This document shows, piece after piece, positions 6,924 through 12,561 of a DNA stretch of 12,561 bases. The number at the start of each line of letters is the position of its first letter. Positions within the stretch are counted from its first letter, which is position 1. The notes beneath the pieces are model-generated. The model was not told where the DNA came from and searched no databases. It was given only the letters and a program-made list of their open reading frames with translations. Made by a program: the position numbers and the translations under genes. The DNA is from an uncultured Clostridium sp. (lineage in GTDB: Bacteria > Bacillota > Clostridia > Lachnospirales > Lachnospiraceae), in the NCBI GenBank assembly GCA_905192625.1, contig CAJJLI010000017.1, forward strand, positions 1 to 12,561. Reading direction: 5' to 3'.

Positions 6924-6990
6924 AAAAAAAGCTCTGAATCAAGTAATGTAGCGAATACCAAAGGACCCGCCCCAGTACATAACACAGAGC
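6924..6990 (-). terminator. Second, long terminator-like hairpin after rpsR
   Basis: On the minus strand GCTCTG (6990-6985) pairs with CAGAGC (6936-6931). Inside this, GTTATGTA (6983-6976) pairs with TACATTAC (6950-6943) with one mismatch. The apex is a 25-nt G-rich segment, and seven U follow at once (6930-6924). It abuts the first terminator. It could be a backup terminator or the 3' part of a small stable RNA; its size and large structured apex are unusual for a plain terminator. Confidence 0.6.
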
Positions 6991-7026
6991 AAAAAAGCCA
7001 CCCCACAGTCTCCCATGGAATGGCTT
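6991..7026 (-). terminator. Rho-independent terminator of rpsF-ssb-rpsR
   Basis: On the minus strand AAGCCATTCCA (7026-7016) pairs with TGGGGTGGCTT (7005-6995) over 11 bp including two G-U pairs. The loop is 10 nt and a U-tract follows down to 6991. It lies 84 bp past the rpsR stop and fits the end of the ribosomal operon. Confidence 0.8.
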
Positions 7027-7109
7027 CATAATACATTATTTAATTAAAAACGTGTAAAAGTCGTGTAAACGTATTTACCAGACCTCTACAAGCCTTGATA
7101 AATCAAGAA

Positions 7110-7382
7110 TTAATCTAATGTGTAAGGCATTAAAGCGATGTGACGAGCACGTTTAATAGCTACTGTAAGAGCTCTTTGGTGCTTAGCACAGTTTCCAGTA
7201 ATTCTTCTAGGAAGAATTTTACCTCTTTCGGAAACATATCTCTTTAATTTGTTAACATCCTTATAGTCGATACCTGTGTGGTTTTTGTCAGCACAGAATA
7301 CACAAACTTTCTTTCTTCTACGGGTCATTCTTCTCTTCATTGGAGCATCACCCTTATCGCCTCTATCTTTGTTAAAAGCCAT
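7110..7382 (-). CDS. rpsR: 30S ribosomal protein S18 (zinc-binding form)
   Basis: Small-subunit ribosomal protein that pairs with S6 on the platform of the 30S subunit. The 90-residue product shows the S18 core: [21 protein letters not shown], then [23 protein letters not shown] (residues 41-84). It keeps C27, C30, C65 and H68, so it is the C+ zinc-ribbon form rather than the cysteine-free form. A basic stretch ([11 protein letters not shown]) precedes the ribbon. I chose ATG 7382 (MAFNK) because AAGGAGG lies 8 nt upstream. The in-frame ATG at 7421 would add 13 residues unlike S18 and lies inside the ssb-rpsR palindrome. It is the last gene of rpsF-ssb-rpsR, followed by tandem terminators. 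Confidence 0.97.
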   Translation of the reverse strand: MAFNKDRGDKGDAPMKRRMTRRRKKVCVFCADKNHTGIDYKDVNKLKRYVSERGKILPRRITGNCAKHQRALTVAIKRARHIALMPYTLD

Positions 7383-7413
7383 GACTATTACCTCCTTATC
7401 CAAATTCTTAAAA

Positions 7414-7432
7414 CATAACAAATTTTGTTATG
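7414..7432. repeat. Perfect 19-bp palindrome between ssb and rpsR
   Basis: CATAACAAA-T-TTTGTTATG is a perfect inverted repeat with 9-bp arms and one central base. In the minus-strand mRNA it forms a tight hairpin followed by UUUU (7413-7410), 15 nt ahead of the rpsR Shine-Dalgarno sequence. It may be a weak attenuator or processing site that sets rpsR levels relative to rpsF and ssb, or a protein-binding site. Confidence 0.55.
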
Positions 7433-7466
7433 ATATTCTTATACATGTTAGGTTGATTACACAAGA

Positions 7467-7901
7467 TTAGTTAAATGGTAGTTCTTCATCAATTCCATCT
7501 GGAATATTCATAAAGCCATCGCCAATAGCTGCACTTGGAGTAGGTCTAGATGTTGCTTGGAATCCACTGTTTTCACTTGAGCTTTTGCTTTCAGCGAATT
7601 CAGATTCTTCTACTACAACGTCAGTTGTATAAACCTTTTGACCCTCTTTATTTGTATAGCTACCGGTTTGAATTCTACCAACAACCGCAATTTTAAGACC
7701 TTGTCTATAATACTTCTCTGCATGTTCTGCTGTTTTTCCAAACGCTACACAAGAAATGAAATCTGCATCAGCTTCACCTTGGCGTTTGAATCTACGATCT
7801 ACTGCTAAAGTAAATCTAGCGATTGCTAGAGAGCTTTCGCCTTGAGAGTATCTAACTTCTGGGTCTCTTGTGAGTCTACCCATTAAAATGACTTTGTTCA
7901 T
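7467..7901 (-). CDS. ssb: Single-stranded DNA-binding protein
   Basis: Homotetrameric ssDNA-binding protein for replication, repair and recombination. The 144-residue product has the SSB-type OB fold (about 1-103): MNKVILMGRLTRDPEVRY, then ARFTLAVDRRF, ISCVAFGKTAEHAEKYYRQG and AVVGRIQTGSYTNKEGQKVY. A short disordered Ser/Pro/Gly-rich linker follows, then the acidic tail IDEELPFN, which recruits partner proteins in this family. The usual terminal F is followed here by one extra Asn. GGAGG lies 11 nt before ATG 7901. Its position between rpsF and rpsR, 20 bp after rpsF, is the standard arrangement. Confidence 0.97.
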   Translation of the reverse strand: MNKVILMGRLTRDPEVRYSQGESSLAIARFTLAVDRRFKRQGEADADFISCVAFGKTAEHAEKYYRQGLKIAVVGRIQTGSYTNKEGQKVYTTDVVVEESEFAESKSSSENSGFQATSRPTPSAAIGDGFMNIPDGIDEELPFN

Positions 7902-7921
7902 ATAAGGAAAATCCTCCTTTA

Positions 7922-8209
7922 CTATGCGTCCCGTCTAATGCATAAAAATCTGATTACATTTTCCATAATACGAAGTCTTTGTTCGATTTCGTTTGGAGTT
8001 GTAGAATCAGCATCGAATTGGATGAAATAGTAATATCCTTCTTTCATCTTTTGGATTTCGTAAGCTAGTCTCTTCTTACCCCAATCATCAACGTTAGTAA
8101 TTGTACCGCCGAATTTTGCAATAAGCTCTTTTACAGCTTCAACTGCTGCATTTCTAGCTTCATCCTCGATTTTTGCATTTACAACTAAGGATAATTCATA
8201 TTGATTCAT
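7922..8209 (-). CDS. rpsF: 30S ribosomal protein S6
   Basis: Small-subunit ribosomal protein that forms a heterodimer with S18. The 95-residue product shows the S6 fold: MNQYELSLVVNAKI, GGTITNVDDWGKKRLAYEIQ, the strand EGYYYFIQFDA and the C-terminal helix EIEQRLRIMENVIRFLCIR. I chose ATG 8209, which has AGGAGG 11 nt upstream and gives normal S6 length. The in-frame ATG at 8320 would add 37 residues translated from the promoter and leader. It is first in rpsF-ssb-rpsR and has its own promoter (8292-8320). Confidence 0.97.
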   Translation of the reverse strand: MNQYELSLVVNAKIEDEARNAAVEAVKELIAKFGGTITNVDDWGKKRLAYEIQKMKEGYYYFIQFDADSTTPNEIEQRLRIMENVIRFLCIRRDA

Positions 8210-8285
8210 AGTTGCGTGCACCTCCTTTTGGTCTCTGGCCCTATGCTTAACATAGAGCAAGGAATTAATGTGTAACATATCACAA
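8210..8285 (-). promoter_or_regulatory. rpsF leader with a bulged hairpin, possible S6:S18 autoregulatory site
   Basis: The leader of about 75 nt contains, on the minus strand, CTATG-TTAAG-CATAG (8255-8241). An alternative pairing is CTC-TATG with CATA-(GGGCCA bulge)-GAG. S6:S18 complexes of several bacteria bind a bulged hairpin in the rpsF leader, typically with a CCG in the bulge. The bulge here has GCC but no CCG, so assignment is tentative. Confidence 0.25.
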
Positions 8286-8291
8286 TTCGGT

Positions 8292-8320
8292 ATTATATCA
8301 TAGTTTTCCTTCGTGTTCAA
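8292..8320 (-). promoter_or_regulatory. Promoter of rpsF-ssb-rpsR
   Basis: On the minus strand, TTGAAC (8320-8315), a 17-bp spacer and a perfect TATAAT (8297-8292). Start near 8285. It begins only 32 bp after the stop of the ABC exporter gene upstream, with no intervening terminator recognised. Confidence 0.7.
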
Positions 8321-8352
8321 GTCCTAAATATTCACAAAATAGTCCAAGCATC

Positions 8353-10005
8353 TTAAACATCTAGCATAAGATCATCCTTTATTTGAATTACTCGATCAAA
8401 ATCTGCAAAGGAGGATGTTCTATGAGTAACTAAAATCACGATCTTTTCTTCCATGAGTTTACTCAATGCTAAATTTATTTTTTTCTCACTTTCTACATCA
8501 AGTGCAGAGGATGGTTCATCCATCAACAAAATTGGTGAACTTTTCAAAAATGCCCTTGCAATTGCAATACGCTGCCTCTGACCCCCAGATAAATTTTTGC
8601 CCCCTAAGGATAATTCTGTGTTAAAACCATCTGGAAATTCATCAATAAATTCCTTAGCATACGCCAATTCCGCTGCTTTTTCAATTTCAGAATCATTCGC
8701 ATTTGAATTACCATAGCTAATATTATCTTTTATTGTACCTGCAAATAAATAATTCCCCTGTGGCACATAAGTAATCATATCGTGCAATTGTTCTAAACTA
8801 TAATCGCTGATTTCATGACCATATATATGAATTCTACCTTGAGTTTTATCATAAAAGCGCAATAAAAGCTTTAAGATTGTACTCTTTCCACAACCAGATT
8901 CCCCTACAATCATTACTTTCTCACCATCGTCTACATTCATATTAAATGAATCAAGCACTTTGTTTCTCCCTTTATAGGAAAATGTAACATTTTCCATGTG
9001 AATTCCATCTTCTCTTTTGGGTTCTAAAACATTCTCTTGTAGCCCATGAGTTTCAACTTCATCTAATTCAAGAAAATCAAATACTCTTTGCGCTTCTGCA
9101 AGTGAGGCAGTGTAGTCAGCAAGCGCACCTCCCATATACTGAAACATTGCACTAACACTCATTTGCAACGTTATAATAGCCATTACTGTACCGTAATCTA
9201 ATTCTCCTCGCAATACTAAAAAAACACCAACAATAATCGTCCCAATATTACCGAGCATCCCAATTAAAAATGTTAACATTTCTAGCATGGATAATACTCG
9301 TGTTCGATGAACCATACTTGTTTTTACTTTATTATTTTCATCAAGGTAAGAATCCATAACAATATGGGCGCCTGAAAACATTTTAATCATTAAAAACCCT
9401 TGTAGGATATCACTTAAACCTTCGGATAATTTACCGATTTTACCTTGTATTTCTTTACTCAATTTTTTAATAAGCTTATTCATATATATTGAAATTGCAA
9501 CGCTGATAAGTGAAAATAAAATTGAAACAGCGGCTAATTTCCAACTGTATATAATCATGGATAATATGGATACAAATCCATTGAATGCAATAAACAACAC
9601 TCGGAATACCCTTGAAAAATAAGTATCTTTTAACGAGTTTGCATCCTGATTCAACCTCTTTAATACATCTGCACTATGATGCTCTTCAAAGTACTGCATA
9701 TTTAGTTTTGTAAGTTTTGAAAACATACTTACTTTTATATTAAATACGATATAACGTACCTGCCTCATCTGAAAATAACGCAGATAAGGGGATACATAGG
9801 TTAGTATCAAAACTATAACAGAAAGTATACACGCTTTTATATATTCATCCCATAGACGAAATTCTATCCCATGGAATATCATTTTATATGTATAAGAATA
9901 TAAAACGCGTGTTACACCGGATACTATAAGTGTTGCTATCATAATACTAAAATATTTTACTTTTCTATCTCCCATATAAGATATGAAACGTTTTAAATTC
10001 TTCAC
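8353..10005 (-). CDS. ABC exporter half-transporter, second subunit
   Basis: A 550-residue exporter-type half-transporter: a six-helix transmembrane domain (about 15-310) fused to an ATP-binding domain (about 335-550). Nucleotide-binding motifs are intact: Walker A GESGCGKST (368-376), Q-loop Q416 (YVPQGNYLF), signature LSGGQ (472-476), Walker B ILLMDEP with catalytic E497, and switch H528 (LVTHRT). The start is GTG at 10005, overlapping the upstream gene's TGA by 4 nt (GTGA), which implies translational coupling. The preceding ribosome binding site is modest. With its partner it should form a heterodimeric exporter in the membrane. Substrate is not evident: lipids, peptides or drugs are all possible for this family. 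Confidence 0.92.
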   Translation of the reverse strand: MKNLKRFISYMGDRKVKYFSIMIATLIVSGVTRVLYSYTYKMIFHGIEFRLWDEYIKACILSVIVLILTYVSPYLRYFQMRQVRYIVFNIKVSMFSKLTKLNMQYFEEHHSADVLKRLNQDANSLKDTYFSRVFRVLFIAFNGFVSILSMIIYSWKLAAVSILFSLISVAISIYMNKLIKKLSKEIQGKIGKLSEGLSDILQGFLMIKMFSGAHIVMDSYLDENNKVKTSMVHRTRVLSMLEMLTFLIGMLGNIGTIIVGVFLVLRGELDYGTVMAIITLQMSVSAMFQYMGGALADYTASLAEAQRVFDFLELDEVETHGLQENVLEPKREDGIHMENVTFSYKGRNKVLDSFNMNVDDGEKVMIVGESGCGKSTILKLLLRFYDKTQGRIHIYGHEISDYSLEQLHDMITYVPQGNYLFAGTIKDNISYGNSNANDSEIEKAAELAYAKEFIDEFPDGFNTELSLGGKNLSGGQRQRIAIARAFLKSSPILLMDEPSSALDVESEKKINLALSKLMEEKIVILVTHRTSSFADFDRVIQIKDDLMLDV

Positions 10006-11831
10006 GAAATAACACCCCCGTTTGACACATATTCCGTATACAGATTGGCATATACTCCATTGATTTTTAACAAATCTTCATGCCTTCCTATTTCTATTAT
10101 TCTACCTTCATCAATCACTACAATTTGATCTGCATTTACTATGGTAGGGAGGCGATGTGCAATTACCACCACAGTTTTTCCCACCAAAAGCTGATCAAGA
10201 CCGATATTCACCTGTAGTTCAGATTCTCTGTCTAGGGCTGAGGTTGGCTCATCCATTAATACAATGGATGCTTCTTTTAAAATTGCTCTCGCTATAGATA
10301 TCCTTTGCCTTTGGCCACCCGATAAAAATGTCCCTTTTTCCCCCACCATTGATTCATATCCATTTGGTAAACCTTCAATAAATTCATGCGCATTTGCAAG
10401 TTTCGCAGCTCTAATTATCTCTTCCTGTGTTGCATCTGACTTCCCGATTCGAATATTATCTTTTATGCTCAGCGGAAATAAGTAGGCATCTTGTGAAATA
10501 AGAGCGATATCATTTCTTAATTCATTTGGATCGCATTCTTTTACATCAACTCCATTAAAATTAATATCACCTTCACTAACCTCATAGTGTTTATATAAAA
10601 GTTTGAGTAATGTACTTTTACCACAGCCACTTCTACCAACAAATGCGGTCTTTTTTCCTCTTGGTATCGCTAAATCAATTCCGTTTAAAGCATATTTTTT
10701 CTCTATCATACCAGCATATGAAAATTTAACATTTCTAAGTAAAAAAACATCATCAGAGATCATCTTCTTGCTATTTATATTGTAACTAGCTCCACTCATT
10801 TTATCGAAGGATCCAGTATTACCTGCAATGTTAGTATCTTCCTTATCAACATTGAAGTTTTTTATACTTATCATCGGATTACTTTTAAACTCAATGGGTG
10901 TATCTAAAATGTAAAACACCCTTTCTACCGATGCTAGTAACCATTGAGTTCGAATGATTAATTGATAACCTCTCTCCAAAGGGTCAATCAACATCTTCAT
11001 AATATTCACAAAAGCTACAATGATACCTATGGTAAGGCCACCTTCAAATACAAGGTACCCTCCCAAACAAACTGCTATAATCACTGGTAACTCACTAATC
11101 ATTCTAGATATAGGATCAACATTATATTGTCTTTTATCGTTTTTAAACGATATTTCTAATGTTTTGTGTAAATCCTTATAATATTTATCACTCAAAACTT
11201 CTTCCAGATTATATGATTTCACCACATCAATACCGTCACATATTTCTTGAAGATTATTATTGGTTTCTCCTAATTTCGCAACGTATTCCATTTGACTTTC
11301 TTTGATTGGTTTCATTAGCTTTACACTAAGAGGCACCAATATTATTAGTGGGAATAAGCCTGCAAGTGCTAAAACTGGACTTGTCATTATAAGATAAATC
11401 GTAAAAACAACAATCATGATTGGTGTATACAGACAATCTTTAAAATAAACTTCCAAATAGTAGGCAATCCCTCCAATATCCGATGTCATTCTAGCTACCA
11501 TATCACCAAAATTATTCTTCTCCATGTAATCTGGCGACATCTTTATTATATGTTGTAGTGTTAATTCACGAAGGTCACGCAAAATACTCGCACCAAAATA
11601 TTGTGTGGTAAAAATAATTAAATAACTGCATATCATACCAAATGCAATTACCATTGCCCCTCTTACTAATTGACTTATTACAACTGAAAAATTACCGCCA
11701 ATACTCTCGTCAATAATATTTTTTAAAATGTCAACCACCCAAACATTTGCAAGTGCTCCTCCAATGGAAGATACCACAGCTAATATTATGTAGATTAGAT
11801 ATGGACGTGAATACTTTAGTAAACGCTTCAT
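10002..11831 (-). CDS. ABC exporter half-transporter, first subunit
   Basis: A 609-residue exporter-type half-transporter with a transmembrane domain (about 10-300) and an ATP-binding domain (about 360-600). Motifs are canonical: Walker A GRSGCGKST (399-407), Q447 (ISQDAYLF), LSGGQ (503-507), Walker B IVLMDEP with E528, and H559 (IAHRL). Both subunits keep the catalytic Glu and consensus signature, unlike many heterodimeric exporters with one degenerate site. A polar linker of about 40 residues (about 322-358, rich in Asn, Ser, Asp and Lys) separates the two domains and is longer than in its partner. AAGGAG lies 9 nt before ATG 11831. It overlaps the downstream subunit by 4 nt. No strong promoter was found upstream, but palindromes lie there (11883-11936). 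Confidence 0.92.
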   Translation of the reverse strand: MKRLLKYSRPYLIYIILAVVSSIGGALANVWVVDILKNIIDESIGGNFSVVISQLVRGAMVIAFGMICSYLIIFTTQYFGASILRDLRELTLQHIIKMSPDYMEKNNFGDMVARMTSDIGGIAYYLEVYFKDCLYTPIMIVVFTIYLIMTSPVLALAGLFPLIILVPLSVKLMKPIKESQMEYVAKLGETNNNLQEICDGIDVVKSYNLEEVLSDKYYKDLHKTLEISFKNDKRQYNVDPISRMISELPVIIAVCLGGYLVFEGGLTIGIIVAFVNIMKMLIDPLERGYQLIIRTQWLLASVERVFYILDTPIEFKSNPMISIKNFNVDKEDTNIAGNTGSFDKMSGASYNINSKKMISDDVFLLRNVKFSYAGMIEKKYALNGIDLAIPRGKKTAFVGRSGCGKSTLLKLLYKHYEVSEGDINFNGVDVKECDPNELRNDIALISQDAYLFPLSIKDNIRIGKSDATQEEIIRAAKLANAHEFIEGLPNGYESMVGEKGTFLSGGQRQRISIARAILKEASIVLMDEPTSALDRESELQVNIGLDQLLVGKTVVVIAHRLPTIVNADQIVVIDEGRIIEIGRHEDLLKINGVYANLYTEYVSNGGVIS

Positions 11832-12015
11832 TCCCCATTACTCCTTAATATTCCATTATTTTCTAACATAAGGTATATAATATCACATATTTTTTGTGAA
11901 ACATATCCATTATTTTGAAATATTATAAAATTCAAACAACTCAATCTTATTCCATTAAAATGCATATCCAAGCGTAGAAATTACTTTATTCATATGAAGT
12001 GAAAGAATCGTAGGT

Positions 12016-12043
12016 TTGATTCTACACAAACGATACTTATAAC
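12016..12043 (+). promoter_or_regulatory. Possible plus-strand promoter for the candidate small RNA
   Basis: TTGATT (12016-12021; 4 of 6), a 16-bp spacer and TATAAC (12038-12043; 5 of 6), predicting a start near 12050. The match is moderate; its position just ahead of a structured, U-tract-ending segment is the reason to list it. Confidence 0.35.
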
Positions 12044-12049
12044 ATAGTA

Positions 12050-12127
12050 CATATCCCGCGCCTCAGCGGTTTAGTAGCAATTGTTCATCTCCCCGAAGTG
12101 GGCATTTGGGTACGTAGTGCTTTTTTT
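12050..12127 (+). ncRNA. Candidate ~80-nt small RNA of unknown type
   Basis: The segment has distinctly higher GC than its surroundings and ends in seven T (12121-12127). Its ends can pair: TACATATCCC (12048-12057) with GGGTACGTA (12108-12116), allowing one mismatch and one bulge. Internal options are CCGC-GCCTCA-GCGG (12056-12069), which competes with the end helix, and CCC-CGAAGT-GGG (12091-12102). It resembles no tRNA, riboswitch, SRP or 6S RNA that I can recall. The stem directly before the U-tract is weak, so a decayed element is also possible. Confidence 0.3.
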
Positions 12128-12181
12128 AAATTATAAAATTGACTTTAACACTTTATAATAATATTGTCTTTTCTATAAATT

Positions 12182-12213
12182 AAAAATAGAGATGCTAGCA
12201 TAAGCATCTCTAT
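12182..12213 (-). terminator. Strong minus-strand terminator without a visible gene
   Basis: ATAGAGATGCT (12186-12196) and AGCATCTCTAT (12203-12213) form a perfect 11-bp stem with a 6-nt loop. On the minus strand five U follow (12186-12182). It would end transcription coming from the right. The nearest gene there is the plus-strand transposase, so it either belongs to a minus-strand gene beyond the window, displaced by the insertion element, or shields the region from transcription crossing the element. Confidence 0.65.
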
Positions 12214-12288
12214 CTGTTTGTATCGCAATAAAAATAAACCACCGGCTATGCCGGTGTGTCCCCAGTTAGCTTTAGCTTCAAGTAAAAA

Positions 12289-12344
12289 ACCTCCTATGAT
12301 ATAATAGATGTGGGTTTGCCAACCACAAAAATTACATAGGAGGT
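12289..12344 (+). promoter_or_regulatory. tnpA leader: internal promoter and anti-Shine-Dalgarno hairpin
   Basis: ACCTCCTATG (12289-12298) is perfectly complementary to CATAGGAGGT (12335-12344), which contains the tnpA Shine-Dalgarno sequence. Between them lies an extended -10 promoter, TGA-TATAAT (12297-12305), with a weak -35 (TTCAAG, 12277-12282). Transcripts from this promoter start near 12311 and lack the anti-Shine-Dalgarno arm. Only transcripts entering from outside would contain both arms and be silenced. The inner hairpin TGTGG(G)TT-TGCC-AACCACA (12309-12327) remains in both. IS200 is known to have such a leader. Confidence 0.7.
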
Positions 12345-12353
12345 ATCCAAAAA

Positions 12354-12561
12354 TGGATATGAATAGTTTAGCTCATACGAAATGGGAATGCAAGTATCAT
12401 TTAGTTTTTGCACCAAAGTATAGAAGACAGATTATATATGGAAAGATAAAAGCAGATGTTGCACAAATACTAAGCACACTATGTAAAAGAAAAGGAATTG
12501 AAATAATAGAGGCAGAGTGTTGCAAAGATCATGTACATATGCTAGTAAGAATACCGCCAAA
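12354..12561 (+). CDS. tnpA: IS200/IS605 TnpA transposase, 3' end beyond the window
   Basis: Single-strand-specific Y1 transposase of the HUH superfamily, which cuts and rejoins the element's subterminal hairpins. The visible 69 residues start MDMNSLAHTKWECKYHLVFAP, include the family's PKYRRQ segment and carry the HUH motif at H60-V-H62 (CKDHVHMLVRIPP). The catalytic Tyr, normally near residue 125, lies outside the window, as does the rest of the usual ~150 aa. ATG 12354 is chosen because AGGAGG ends 10 nt upstream; ATG at residue 3 is more distant. Expression should be low because of the leader structure described at 12289-12344. Whether the element also has tnpB cannot be seen. Confidence 0.93.
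12358..12393 (-). promoter_or_regulatory. Weak candidate antisense promoter against the tnpA leader
   Basis: On the minus strand, TTGCAT (12393-12388), a 17-bp spacer and TAAACT (12370-12365) would start an RNA near 12358, running antisense over the tnpA start codon and Shine-Dalgarno sequence. IS200 is known to make such an antisense RNA (art200), so the position is apt. The hexamer matches are only 3 and 4 of 6. Confidence 0.25.

Larger units (their letters stand above)
11832..12185. other. Non-coding region upstream of the ABC exporter
   Basis: No gene is visible on either strand. Near the exporter are two inverted repeats: TCACA-7-TGTGA (11883-11899) and TTTGAA-11-TTCAAA (11914-11936). 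They are plausible operator sites where the exporter promoter should be, although I could not find a convincing -35/-10 pair on the minus strand. The right part (12016-12127) carries the possible small RNA. The remainder is plain AT-rich sequence. Confidence 0.45.
12240..12561 (+). mobile_element. IS200/IS605-family element, left end and start of tnpA
   Basis: The left-end imperfect-palindrome hairpin typical of these elements is seen as CACCGGC-TAT-GCCGGTG (12240-12256), a perfect 7-bp stem. It is followed by a leader of about 100 nt and the Y1 HUH transposase gene. These elements have no terminal inverted repeats and make no target duplication; they recognise subterminal hairpins as single strands. 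The exact left tip cannot be fixed, because it lies some bases 5' of the hairpin, and the right end is beyond the window. Confidence 0.8.

Noticed and set aside
7383..7421. Upstream in-frame ATG extending S18 by 13 residues
   Set aside because: The added residues are unlike S18 and come from the palindromic junction. ATG 7382 has AAGGAGG at 8 nt.
8210..8320. Upstream in-frame ATG extending S6 by 37 residues
   Set aside because: It would be translated from promoter and leader sequence. The ATG at 8209 gives normal S6 length with AGGAGG upstream.
1..12561. CRISPR array, tRNA, rRNA or prophage genes
   Set aside because: No regularly spaced repeats, cloverleaf, rRNA segment or phage structural gene was seen on either strand.

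Overview
The window looks like chromosomal DNA of a low-GC Firmicute, most likely a clostridium of the Lachnospiraceae type. The AT-rich intergenic DNA, strong AGGAGG-type ribosome binding sites, the rpsF-ssb-rpsR cluster, a zinc-ribbon S18 and a GdpP phosphodiesterase all fit. The genus is a guess from general character, not a match. Every complete gene is on the minus strand, so transcription runs from high to low coordinates. The only plus-strand gene is a transposase cut by the right edge.

Reading in the direction of transcription: an IS200/IS605-type element begins near 12.24 kb (plus strand). About 400 bp of non-coding DNA follows (11.83-12.24 kb), holding an orphan minus-strand terminator and a possible small structured RNA. 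Next come two translationally coupled ABC exporter half-transporters (11831-10002 and 10005-8353), then the housekeeping operon rpsF-ssb-rpsR (8209-7110) with its own promoter and tandem terminators. Beyond a 460-bp gap with a good promoter lies an unrecognised membrane-anchored protein (6646-5822). Then comes an envelope-sensing set: a DUF4097-type beta-repeat protein (5653-4697), an OmpR-family response regulator (4573-3926), its histidine kinase (3897-2500) and a VanZ-family membrane protein (2373-1687) with a near-consensus promoter. The window ends inside gdpP (1495 to the left edge), the c-di-AMP phosphodiesterase.

In many Firmicutes the rpsF-ssb-rpsR cluster and gdpP-rplI-dnaB lie close together. 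Here about 5.4 kb of accessory genes sits between rpsR and gdpP. The beta-repeat protein, two-component pair and VanZ protein look like one cell-envelope stress or antimicrobial-response module: an exposed sensor or effector, a membrane kinase, a DNA-binding regulator and a VanZ-like protein. This joint role is inferred from domain content and adjacency only.

The most interesting non-coding signals are these. The response regulator has an 18-bp palindrome inside its promoter spacer and a 13-bp-stem hairpin filling its 5' leader. Two abutting terminator hairpins follow rpsR, the second unusually long. An IS200-type leader has an anti-Shine-Dalgarno arm upstream of the element's own promoter, so only read-through transcripts would be silenced. 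A possible ~80-nt RNA lies at 12050-12127. The DUF4097-type protein carries an almost exact 20-residue repeat.
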